DNA from: Spirochaetaceae bacterium
Lineage (GTDB): Bacteria > Spirochaetota > Spirochaetia > Treponematales > Breznakiellaceae
DNA length: 11,045 bases
Direction: 5' to 3'
Assembly: GCA_031258615.1 (NCBI GenBank)
Contig: JAIRMP010000136.1
Coordinates: forward strand, 1-11,045
In this document: one piece after another, positions 5,146 through 11,045 of the stretch
How the letters are laid out: every line of letters begins with the position of its first letter
How positions within the stretch are numbered: the first letter of the stretch is position 1
Notes under the pieces: model-generated
What the model was told of the DNA's origin: nothing
Seen by the model: the letters and a program-made list of their open reading frames with translations, nothing else
Databases searched by the model: none
Position numbers and translations under genes: made by a program

Positions 5146-5703
5146 TTACACGACAGGGGCGCTGTTTTTGTACTTTTTGTAGGCGGCGTTAATGGAGAGT
5201 TTTCCCTCTTTGACCGCCGCGATGTCCCCCGGGGAAGCGGATTTAAGGATGAAACGGGCTCTATAGAAAGTAGAAGCGGCGATACCGTATTTTTTGGCCA
5301 AGAAATCAACACTGCGGCCTGACCCGTCTTTTTCATCCTTTGATTTAGGTTTAACATTTGCCGCCAAGTTCAGGATATGAGCCTGTGAAAGCTTTACGCT
5401 CAGCGGCAGGTCTCCGGGCGCGGGCGGCGGCGTTCTGCCGGCCGTGGCGGTCGCCGGCGCGTCTTGGCCGGCCGTCACGGCGGCGATGGCCGGCGGCGTT
5501 CTTACAGCGTCCGCAGCCGCATCACGCGTCGGCGCCGGGCTTGCCGGCGCGTCCCTGGCCGGCGGGACATCCCGCGCGTCCGCTCCCGCCGCGCGGTAAA
5601 CGAAGGAACGCTGTAAGATACCGTCCTTCTGAACGACGACACCGTCACACAACGACGTGATAAATGCCCAGGGGAGCTGTGTATAAAACGGGGCGGTACT
5701 CAT
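5146..5703 (-). CDS. chimera: VirB4/TrbE N-terminus, GC-rich linker, ParB-like HTH tail
   Basis: Residues 1-37 (MSTAPFYTQLPWAF and DGVVVQKDGILQRSFVYRA) match the first beta-rich segment of VirB4/TrbE, the large ATPase of type IV secretion, normally over 800 residues. From about residue 38 to 98 the protein turns into an Ala/Pro/Asp linker encoded by markedly GC-rich DNA (roughly 5410-5590). Residues ~102-182 (SVDFLAKKYGIAASTFYRAR then SPGDIAAVKEGKLSINAAYK) look like the helix-turn-helix region of ParB/KorB-type proteins. All VirB4 ATPase motifs are missing. The ATG overlaps the virB3 stop by 4 bp, the normal virB3-virB4 junction, so the upstream end is original and the downstream part was joined by a deletion or recombination. 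The product may be expressed as a small DNA-binding protein; it cannot act as VirB4. Confidence 0.72.
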   Translation of the reverse strand: MSTAPFYTQLPWAFITSLCDGVVVQKDGILQRSFVYRAAGADARDVPPARDAPASPAPTRDAAADAVRTPPAIAAVTAGQDAPATATAGRTPPPAPGDLPLSVKLSQAHILNLAANVKPKSKDEKDGSGRSVDFLAKKYGIAASTFYRARFILKSASPGDIAAVKEGKLSINAAYKKYKNSAPVV

Positions 5704-5969
5704 GGATAAAACACGTCCTTTTGGTAAATGTTATCGAGAACAATATCGATCATGTAGGGATCGCGTTTCGTTAAAACACGCATGATGATGTACAGAATGA
5801 TTATCGGAATAAGCATAAAGTACAGTTCCAGGCCGAAGACAAAGACAAGGCCGAGCATGAGGAGCAGGAACAGCCCTATTTCCGGCACGCCGCCCACCAG
5901 TTCCCTCTGGAGGAGGGAGCGGTGAACCTTCCTGCCGTAGCCGATCATTTTTTTCATATTATTAGCCAC
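5700..5969 (-). CDS. trbD: VirB3/TrbD-type inner-membrane T4SS component
   Basis: The product is 89 residues. A basic N-terminus (KKMIGYGRKVHRSLLQRELV) precedes a long hydrophobic hairpin (residues ~31-63), then MRVLTKRDPYMIDIVLDNIY ending in FYP. VirB3/TrbD proteins have this plan: N-terminal amphipathic stretch, one or two membrane spans, a conserved DP, and an aromatic end. They anchor the VirB4 ATPase at the inner membrane. The GTG at 5969 overlaps the virB2 stop by 8 bp; an in-frame ATG four codons later is an alternative. The downstream overlap (ATGA) with the VirB4 remnant keeps the standard virB2-virB3-virB4 order, which supports the call more than sequence alone. Confidence 0.84.
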   Translation of the reverse strand: MANNMKKMIGYGRKVHRSLLQRELVGGVPEIGLFLLLMLGLVFVFGLELYFMLIPIIILYIIMRVLTKRDPYMIDIVLDNIYQKDVFYP

Positions 5970-6282
5970 TGGACGCCGCCTCTATAATTTTCGCTATAAT
6001 CTCCGAGGCCGCGAACAGAATCGCGCAGGCGACGGCGATGGCTATAATGTTACGCTTCATTTTTTCGTTGTCCTTGTTGAAGCCGTAAGCGACCGCGCAG
6101 CCGGCAAGGGAAGCGATAAGAATCCCCTTGACAAGGGGGCCGGTAAAAGTAGCTACAATATTATTCATTAGAGTATTCATCTTCTCCGGCATTATATCGG
6201 CCTGCGCGTAATTCACCGCCGCCTGTAAAGCAAAAAACGCGACAATAAATTTTCCCCTGTGTTTTTTTAGAAAAGAAAACAT
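5962..6282 (-). CDS. trbC: VirB2/TrbC-type conjugative pilin precursor
   Basis: The 106-residue precursor has a basic start (MFSFLKKHRGKF), a hydrophobic core and an AQA-D signal-peptidase site near residues 26-29. The mature part of about 78 residues holds two membrane spans (about 45-66 and 78-98) separated by a short charged loop (NKDNEKMKRN). That is the normal shape of VirB2/TrbC major pilins, which are stored in the inner membrane and assembled into the mating pilus. The ATG follows AGGAG by nine bases, and 42 bp separate it from the virB11 stop, the only real gap in the operon, so the pilin can be translated independently and at a higher rate. Confidence 0.85.
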   Translation of the reverse strand: MFSFLKKHRGKFIVAFFALQAAVNYAQADIMPEKMNTLMNNIVATFTGPLVKGILIASLAGCAVAYGFNKDNEKMKRNIIAIAVACAILFAASEIIAKIIEAASSG

Positions 6283-6324
6283 AATAATACACTCCTATTA
6301 AAAAATTATTTATATTAACGGCAA

Positions 6325-7260
6325 TTAGCCGGCTAATACCTCTGTAACGGTTTTAATTTCATCCACGCGCGGGCCGAAGCCCCTGACAAAGGATAGATGG
6401 ACAATTAAATTGACCGTATCCCGCAAGTCCGGAAGTTTCCCCATGATTTTCTGCCGTAAAAGCCCTTCAATACGGGAGACCGTGGATTTGGCGCTGTCCG
6501 CGTGGATCGTGGTGATGTTTCCCGGATGGCCGGTGTTCCAGGCTTCCAGCAGTTCAACCGCCACCTCCCCGCTTCTGATCTCGCCAAAAATAATTCTTTT
6601 CGGCGTCCAGCGCAAAGCGGTCTGGATGGCGAGGACGGCCTGCTCCTTGCGGATGTAAAGCTGCGTTTTATTTTTGCTTTTACACTGCAATTCCGGCGTA
6701 TCCTCGACAATGTAGAACCTGTCATCCGGGGTAAACTCGCGCATTTTTTCGATACAGGCGTTTGTAAACGTAGTTTTGCCGCTGCCTGTGGAACCTGAAA
6801 TAACAATATTGCTGCGGCGCTCGATATGGGAAACCAGCAGATCATAAAAGGCATTTGAAATTCTGTCCTGCGATAAATACTCTTCAAGGGTAAAAATCTT
6901 GTCCGCCGGCCTGCGGAAAGAAATTTCCGGGGACTCCGTCCAGGGCGGCAGTATGGCGGTAGTCCTGATATTGTAGCGCGGGATGACAGCCTCCAGCGTC
7001 GGGCGCGCCCAATAATCGATCGGAGTGTCCGACACGGACGCTATACTGTTGATGATCCTCATCCTGCCGGCGGTATTGATGCTGATACCCGGATCGTAAA
7101 TCCCTTTTTCAAAGTCGTCCACCTGAACATTACCATCGCCGTACACATACACGTTTGTAACCGTTTTAAGGTCGAAAAACGGCAGCAGGACGGCAATATC
7201 ATTCAGCAGGTTATTCATCAGCCTGCGGTGAAATTCGAATTTTTCTTCTTCTTTACTCAT
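6325..7260 (-). CDS. trbB: VirB11/TrbB-type secretion ATPase
   Basis: This hexameric traffic ATPase powers pilus assembly and substrate transfer from the cytoplasmic face. In the 311-residue form, the N-terminal domain (1-130) precedes Walker A GSTGSGKTT (156-164), the acidic IVEDTPE box (~184-190), Walker B-like RIIFGEIRSGE (222-232) and the His box NTGHPGNITTIHAD (242-255). All catalytic elements look intact. The start at 7258-7260 overlaps the upstream stop by 8 bp (ATGAGTAA) and is preferred over a start ten codons earlier that would overlap more. In IncP Tra2 the order is trbB-trbC-trbD-trbE, exactly as here. With VirB4 destroyed, the enzyme probably has no working machine to serve. Confidence 0.94.
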   Translation of the reverse strand: MSKEEEKFEFHRRLMNNLLNDIAVLLPFFDLKTVTNVYVYGDGNVQVDDFEKGIYDPGISINTAGRMRIINSIASVSDTPIDYWARPTLEAVIPRYNIRTTAILPPWTESPEISFRRPADKIFTLEEYLSQDRISNAFYDLLVSHIERRSNIVISGSTGSGKTTFTNACIEKMREFTPDDRFYIVEDTPELQCKSKNKTQLYIRKEQAVLAIQTALRWTPKRIIFGEIRSGEVAVELLEAWNTGHPGNITTIHADSAKSTVSRIEGLLRQKIMGKLPDLRDTVNLIVHLSFVRGFGPRVDEIKTVTEVLAG

Positions 7261-7687
7261 CTGAAAAATATTGGTGCAGAATTCTTTCAAAGAACGGGAC
7301 GTCGTTTTTTAAAGATTCCTGAAAAGAATTAAAAAAAGTATCAAAGCGTGATTTTGCCGACATGGAAGCCTCGTTTTTTAAACTTTCAGGGATTTCAGGA
7401 TGATAACACAAATTATTTTTGTACATAAAAATGAGGAAATTAAAAATAATCTGCTGCGCGTCGATAACCTTTTGCAGTTTAACCTGCATATCCTTGATAC
7501 CGATCAGGCGCAGCGTTTCGTCCTCAATATCCGGTTTTATATAATACCTGATGGCTTCGCAGATAAGATCGCTTTGGCTTTTAATATTATGGACGCCGCA
7601 GTACAGATCAAGTTCATGTTCCAACTCCTCCGGCAGCCGAAAAGATTTGTGTTTTCTTTTCATCAGGCGTTTTGAGTTTTTGCTCAT
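7253..7687 (-). CDS. ribbon-helix-helix protein, possible relaxosome accessory factor
   Basis: The 144-residue protein begins with a basic patch and KHKSFRLPEELEHELDLYCG, then SQSDLICEAIRYYI (residues 12-50), a ribbon-helix-helix DNA-binding unit of the Arc/CopG/MobC kind. The remaining ~90 residues are helical (for example MQVKLQKVIDAQQIIFNFLI) and may drive multimerisation. In conjugative elements such proteins bind near oriT or repress the transfer operon; its place between the coupling protein and VirB11 fits either role, and no relaxase is in the window to decide. It overlaps virD4 by 4 bp (ATGA, with GAGGTGGG just upstream) and trbB by 8 bp. The fold call is fairly firm; the role is inferred. 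Confidence 0.75.
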   Translation of the reverse strand: MSKNSKRLMKRKHKSFRLPEELEHELDLYCGVHNIKSQSDLICEAIRYYIKPDIEDETLRLIGIKDMQVKLQKVIDAQQIIFNFLIFMYKNNLCYHPEIPESLKNEASMSAKSRFDTFFNSFQESLKNDVPFFERILHQYFSDE

Positions 7688-9825
7688 AGACCCACCTCAT
7701 TTACCGCGGCTACAGGATTTTCCTCATCTGCATCCTCCGGGACGTCCTCATCTACAGCCTCCGGTATGTAATCCGTGATATTCTCCGGCCAGTCTTCCGG
7801 CAGATCATCCGGAACGTCATCCGGCCAGGACTCCGGGACGTACTCATCCAGGTCCTCCGGAACGCTTTCCGGAACGTCACCCGGCACGTCCTGGGGGACA
7901 TCCGGGACATCCCGCGGCCCCTCCTCCGCGTCAACGGTGAACCACTGCCGCCGTTTATACTTTTCTATCGTGTCACGCGCCAGCTTTACCGCCTCTTCGC
8001 GGGTGGTAAAGGCCGGTTTTTCCGCCATGCGGGAAGTGAACATTTTATCCTGGTAGTAGACATTTTTCTTGCCCAGATACGGCGGATAACCCTGCATCAG
8101 CAAAATAAAAGAATCGAAAGGTATCTTCATCACCTCGTCCGGATTTATCAAAGACCTTTCCTGTTCGTTCTGCGACGCGCTGCGGTTCTCGTAGCCCAGC
8201 CCGCCGCGCCCTCCGGAATAACTGTCGTTGGACTTTAAAAACGATTCTTTGCCGCATATTTTACTCAGGAATTCGGCGCTCTCTACTTCGCCCGGCGCGA
8301 AAAACAGTGAATTCCGGCAGTGCGCCAGGAAAGAATGATCCTTGCCGTAAAGACTGTTAAGCTGGTTTATTGACTGGAAAATCAGAAAATAATGAATACC
8401 GTAACCGTTGTGAATACCCATATTTGTGTGGAGCTCCTCCATTTTGCCCAGCTTGTCGAATTCATCCAGGATAAAGAGGATAGGCACCTTGAACTTTCTG
8501 TTTGTCGCCTTTGTCTCGCCCGCCGTAAACTTGCGTGACATGAGGATGATAAACATACGGATTAACGGACTTATGCGCTGCACATCTGAATAAGGGATCG
8601 TTACGTAAAGCGACACCGGCACGTCTGTTTTCTCAAATTCCTCCAGACAGAATTCATGATTTTCCGTGTTGCGTTTTATATGAACGTCAGCGAAAACCGC
8701 GAGAGCGTTGTTGACCGTAGACAGTACGGAGCCGGCCTCCTTATCCGGCCTCTTGCGCTGGTTGCCGGCGCCCTCGGCTATCTGATCGTGTATCCGCTCC
8801 GTACAATGCTTTGAATTAAGCATAAGATCGTAAATATATTTTTCGTTTTCCGCGTCTGTCGGATCAAGTTGTGAAATAAACTTCCGGCAGCCGGAGAGGG
8901 ATTTGTCCGGCCAGTCACTGCATAAACAATGCAAAATTATGGAAGTCAGCAGGTCTTTAGCCGCCGTGACGAAATGATCGCTTGTGGCGTTCCCTCCCCC
9001 CGACGCCGGCGTTGTAAGGATGTCGGCTATAAGGTTCGCGTCGCTGAAGGCGTCATCGCCCGGCCTGATCTCCATCATCGGGTTAAAGTGGTGGCCCTCG
9101 CCGACCGGTGCCCACCGGTAAACCTTCCCGAATCTTTTTCTGAAACCCGATGTCAGATCAAAATTCTCTCCCTTAAAATCCAGCACGATAACACTTCCCG
9201 GGTAAGACAGGAGCGTAGGGATAACGTTAGATACACCCTTACCGCTTCTTGTCGGCGCGGCCAGCAGCGTATTGTAGAGCCCCGACACGATAATTTTATC
9301 GGAGGGCGATTTAAGGTTAAGCGTTACCGAATCGAATTTAGGATTCCAGCCGTACTTTAATTTCGCCTCCGCCGTCTGGCCTAAAATAACGCCGCCTTTA
9401 TCCCCCAGAAGGCCGGCCGCTTTTAAATCTTTTTTCCTGGCCCACCGCGCCGTGCCAAAAATATTCTCACTCTTGTTTTTTATAAAAATGAAAGTGACGA
9501 ATAAATAAAAAAGAACAGCGCCGAAAGAAACGAAACCCACGGTTTTTGCGGCGGCATACAAAAGAGGATGTATCTCCGTCCGTCTAAAATAACGTAACAA
9601 CCAGAAGAAAATATTCCAGGGCGCGTACAGCGGGGTATTAAGAAATACGCTAAAATAATTACCGGTCCATCCCGGATCGTAATTCACGGATTTGGCGAAC
9701 TGCTGTGTGCCGGCCCAACAGCCAATAACAACTATAACGAAAGTAATAAGTTTAAAAAAGAAGCTTAACGCCTGGTCATGGCTTGTTGTTTTGGGCTTGT
9801 CCCGCAGGAATTCGTTACGGCTCAT
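7684..9825 (-). CDS. traG: VirD4/TraG-type type IV coupling protein with an acidic Pro-rich tail
   Basis: This 713-residue protein is the inner-membrane ATPase that brings the relaxosome to the secretion channel. Two membrane regions (about 21-40 and 92-115) are followed by SENIFGTARWARKKDL, then Walker A APTRSGKGVS (190-199), VIVLDFKGENFD, Walker B ILFILDEFDKLG (449-460), and IFQSINQL (482-489), all typical of the TraG/VirD4 family. The family core ends near residue 630. The last ~75 residues are a low-complexity acidic tail of repeated (D/E)xPx(D/E) units, unlike the tail of best-known members, and could bind a partner such as the relaxase or an accessory protein. The ATG overlaps the upstream stop by 4 bp. 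Frame and motifs are intact. Confidence 0.96.
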   Translation of the reverse strand: MSRNEFLRDKPKTTSHDQALSFFFKLITFVIVVIGCWAGTQQFAKSVNYDPGWTGNYFSVFLNTPLYAPWNIFFWLLRYFRRTEIHPLLYAAAKTVGFVSFGAVLFYLFVTFIFIKNKSENIFGTARWARKKDLKAAGLLGDKGGVILGQTAEAKLKYGWNPKFDSVTLNLKSPSDKIIVSGLYNTLLAAPTRSGKGVSNVIPTLLSYPGSVIVLDFKGENFDLTSGFRKRFGKVYRWAPVGEGHHFNPMMEIRPGDDAFSDANLIADILTTPASGGGNATSDHFVTAAKDLLTSIILHCLCSDWPDKSLSGCRKFISQLDPTDAENEKYIYDLMLNSKHCTERIHDQIAEGAGNQRKRPDKEAGSVLSTVNNALAVFADVHIKRNTENHEFCLEEFEKTDVPVSLYVTIPYSDVQRISPLIRMFIILMSRKFTAGETKATNRKFKVPILFILDEFDKLGKMEELHTNMGIHNGYGIHYFLIFQSINQLNSLYGKDHSFLAHCRNSLFFAPGEVESAEFLSKICGKESFLKSNDSYSGGRGGLGYENRSASQNEQERSLINPDEVMKIPFDSFILLMQGYPPYLGKKNVYYQDKMFTSRMAEKPAFTTREEAVKLARDTIEKYKRRQWFTVDAEEGPRDVPDVPQDVPGDVPESVPEDLDEYVPESWPDDVPDDLPEDWPENITDYIPEAVDEDVPEDADEENPVAAVNEVGL

Positions 9826-10283
9826 CTTTCGATCCCGTATTCCCGCGGTGAACGGCTTAGAGGGGTTTCTCGTCCTTCAGTAATATCTTTGCCATCTCGT
9901 GACAATCCCTTGAGTCTTGCCGCAGCGATTCTATCTCCTGCTCGGTCAAGCGTCTGGGAACGTTCAATGAGTCTTCCTTCCGCCTCTGTGAAGCACTTGT
10001 AGTTTCCTTCATAAAGATTATACTCCTTGCAAAAAGATTTTAGGTTGACGGCGCCGAATTTGTCAACCAACTGATGTTGGAGCCGCGGCGGGGAAGCCAG
10101 CCGGTCGCCATGTTTGCCGAGCGCCAGCACTCCGGTATGAACAACTTTACCGCCGTTTTTTTCAATAAAGTACCGCATTTCGGAGAATGTTCCGCCGTGG
10201 GCGCATACGTCGTCAAGAAGTATGTAAGGAACTGTGAAATAATAACAAAGACAATTTATTCTGGCGTAATTTTGTAATTCCAT
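9822..10283 (-). CDS. phosphoribosyltransferase-like protein, N-terminus probably replaced
   Basis: Residues 19-35 (PYILLDDVCAHGGTFSE) form a PRPP-binding motif of the type I phosphoribosyltransferase fold: hydrophobics, two Asp, then GGT. It continues into MRYFIEKNGGKVVHTGVLAL, and the polar C-terminal half includes helical YEGNYKCFTEAEGRLIERSQ. Proteins with this fold usually have about 80-100 residues before the PRPP loop; here only 18 precede it, and they overlap the 3' end of an ISAzo13-type transposase remnant (stop at 10256). The insertion therefore seems to have removed the original start. The stop overlaps the virD4 start (ATGA), so the gene belonged to the transfer operon. Its substrate and its role in transfer are unknown to me; activity is doubtful. 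Confidence 0.62.
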   Translation of the reverse strand: MELQNYARINCLCYYFTVPYILLDDVCAHGGTFSEMRYFIEKNGGKVVHTGVLALGKHGDRLASPPRLQHQLVDKFGAVNLKSFCKEYNLYEGNYKCFTEAEGRLIERSQTLDRAGDRIAAARLKGLSRDGKDITEGRETPLSRSPREYGIER

Positions 10284-10574
10284 GATTCAAATGGCGATAT
10301 TTTAACGATAGAAATAGGTCCAAACTCTTCATCTGAAACCTTTTCGGCAAGCTTGTATTCAGTATCGTCACGGACGCATATTACTTCAAGCCGGTTGTTG
10401 TTTTTGTGGAACCGATTAAGTCAAGAACCTTTCGTGGGTCTTTTTTATGGCGGTATTCCTGCCCGCTGTTCTTGGAATTTCCGATGTTTTCCTTCTTTTG
10501 CGTATCGACAGAGATCACCGGATCGCCTGCCGTTCATCGAGCAACGACTTCATCCGCAAAATCCGTTCTTCCAT
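10256..10574 (-). pseudogene. ISAzo13-type transposase, internally deleted and frameshifted
   Basis: The minus strand starts at ATG 10572-10574 with MEERILRMKSLLDERQ, which looks like a transposase N-terminus. It then jumps out of frame straight into GDPVISVDTQKKENIGNSKN and GQEYRHKKDPRKVL, the DDE-domain portion of ISAzo13-like (Rhodopirellula-type) transposases. A one-base loss near 10395 then shifts the frame to LEVICVRDDTEYKLAEKVSD, ending in FESWNYKITPE and a TAA at 10256-10258. Known family members are about 400 residues, so well over 250 residues are missing between the two parts. It retains 5' and 3' ends, as expected of an internal-deletion derivative that might be mobilised in trans. 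I could not delimit the terminal inverted repeats. Confidence 0.82.
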
Positions 10575-10578
10575 ACTG

Positions 10579-10587
10579 CCCCCCCCC
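10579..10587. repeat. nine-base C homopolymer before the transposase remnant
   Basis: Nine C on the plus strand (G on the minus strand) end four bases before the ATG of the ISAzo13 remnant and start one base after the tandem repeat units. It may mark the join between the two elements. Confidence 0.7.
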
Positions 10588-10588
10588 T

Positions 10589-10748
10589 ACAACAACGGTT
10601 GGAGTTTGCCTAGTCAAGCGCGTAGCGCTTGCCTGGCAAACTCCTATGGCAAGCCGTAGGCTTGCCACAACAACGGTTGGAGTTTGCGGTAAGCAATCGC
10701 GTAGCGATTGTGGCGCAAACTCCCAGGGCAAAGGCGCAGCCTTTGCCA
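10589..10748. repeat. two tandem ~78-bp double-hairpin repeat units
   Basis: Two units begin with the same 21 bases (10589-10609 and 10667-10687). In each, GGAGTTTGC pairs with GCAAACTCC (10601-10609 with 10636-10644; 10679-10687 with 10715-10723) and encloses a 7-bp GTA-triloop hairpin (10615-10631; 10694-10710). A second hairpin follows (10648-10666, loop GTA; 10727-10747, loop GCA). The inner stems differ by a paired G-C to T-A change and the second stems also differ while staying fully paired, so pairing is conserved over sequence. Function is unknown; they lie between the transposase remnant and the Rpn-like gene. Confidence 0.88.
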
Positions 10749-10833
10749 CCCCCGCCCAACTTTTTCAAAAAAATCCTGAAAATTCAAGCAAAACAGCTTC
10801 TGCCGCACATATATATTATACAGGAGAAGATTT

Positions 10834-11045
10834 ATGAAAAAGAAAACACCTAAAAAAGAACCGCGCAGGGGACGTTTAAGCCTCTGGCATACAGCCTTTG
10901 TCGAGGCCATGCAACGGGAGCTCAAACCCTGGAAAGACTTTTTGCGTTTCGAATCGGAACACCTGCTTAACGCCGCTCCTCTAGCGGTGGACCTGCTCAT
11001 CATCAAAAAGGAGGCGGGGTTCACAATCAATAACAAAATCGCGGA
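10834..11045 (+). CDS. Rpn/PD-(D/E)XK nuclease-like protein, 5' part only
   Basis: The ATG lies six bases after AGGAGA, and 70 codons are visible before the window ends. After a very basic start (KKKTPKKEPRRGR) come LSLWHTAFVEAMQRELKPWK, DFLRFESEHLLNAAPLAVDL and LIIKKEAGFTINNKIA. This arrangement, a tryptophan-rich helix then a strand with LAVDLLIIKK, resembles the front of Rpn-type (PD-(D/E)XK) putative nuclease/transposase proteins, where the Asp of VDLLI is the first active-site acid and an ExK follows beyond IxNxIG. The second motif is outside the window, so activity cannot be judged. It is transcribed away from the T4SS operon; no clear promoter was placed, although the leader is AT-rich (TATTAT near 10814). 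Confidence 0.68.
   Translation, partial: MKKKTPKKEPRRGRLSLWHTAFVEAMQRELKPWKDFLRFESEHLLNAAPLAVDLLIIKKEAGFTINNKIA

Noticed and set aside
7775..8056. Plus-strand Ser/Gly-rich frame opposite the virD4 tail
   Set aside because: It is the complement of the acidic repeat and has no independent signal.
8929..9360. Plus-strand frame of 143 codons inside virD4
   Set aside because: It is a shadow of the opposite strand; the minus frame has all TraG motifs.
10589..10748. CRISPR array
   Set aside because: Only two units exist, the conserved parts are paired stems within each unit, and there are no spacer-like unique segments of equal size or nearby cas genes.
10534..11036. Minus-strand frames over the tandem repeats and the start of the Rpn-like gene
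   Set aside because: They are products of the palindromic repeats and of the complement of the plus-strand gene, which has a ribosome binding site and family resemblance.

Overview
The window looks like a decayed accessory (mobile-element) region of a bacterial chromosome or large plasmid. The source is probably a spirochaete of the Treponema type. That guess rests on the resemblance, from memory and not from a search, of the dnaE tail, the small lipoprotein, the AAA/PD-(D/E)XK remnant and the Rpn-like gene to families that are abundant in host-associated treponemes. Most genes are on the minus strand, and most of the right half is one minus-strand operon.

Layout. 1-660: no convincing gene except a possible 3' end at 3-167. 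The stretch holds a dense block of nested hairpins (107-371), a perfect 40-bp palindrome (387-426) whose arm recurs at 521-532, and a further hairpin (553-581). 660-1125: frameshifted C-terminal remnant of a DNA polymerase III alpha subunit (dnaE). 1139-2276: an AbiE toxin-antitoxin locus, with the toxin abiEii carrying two frameshifts and the antitoxin abiEi lacking its N-terminal half. 2369-2789: plus-strand remnant of an AAA-ATPase/PD-(D/E)XK nuclease gene with two frameshifts. 2790-3002: small hairpins. 3003-3555: a lipoprotein gene switched out of frame by a 15-bp poly-C tract just after its start codon, which makes it a strong phase-variation candidate. 3556-3842: no gene; one hairpin and a tandem 15-bp duplication. 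3843-5093: a minus-strand run made of a near-consensus promoter, hicB, hicA and four small single-pass membrane proteins. 5146-10283: remnant of a conjugative type IV secretion operon in the order phosphoribosyltransferase, virD4/traG, ribbon-helix-helix protein, virB11/trbB, virB2/trbC, virB3/trbD, virB4/trbE. Only about 37 residues of VirB4 remain, and they are joined through a very GC-rich Ala/Pro linker to a ParB-like helix-turn-helix tail. 10256-10574: an ISAzo13-type transposase gene with a large internal deletion. 10589-10748: two tandem 78-bp structured repeats whose hairpins differ by compensatory base changes. 10834 to the end: the start of an Rpn/PD-(D/E)XK-like gene.

How it works together. 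The T4SS genes overlap by 4 to 8 bp in most cases, so they were translated as a coupled unit. Without most of VirB4, and with no VirB6, B8, B9, B10 or relaxase in the window, they cannot form a transfer apparatus unless the missing parts are supplied elsewhere. The region has absorbed insertions, deletions and two toxin-antitoxin systems, one broken (AbiE) and one apparently intact (HicBA). The features I find most worth following up are the poly-C lipoprotein switch, the covarying tandem hairpins, the VirB4-HTH chimera, and the hicBA plus small-membrane-protein run.
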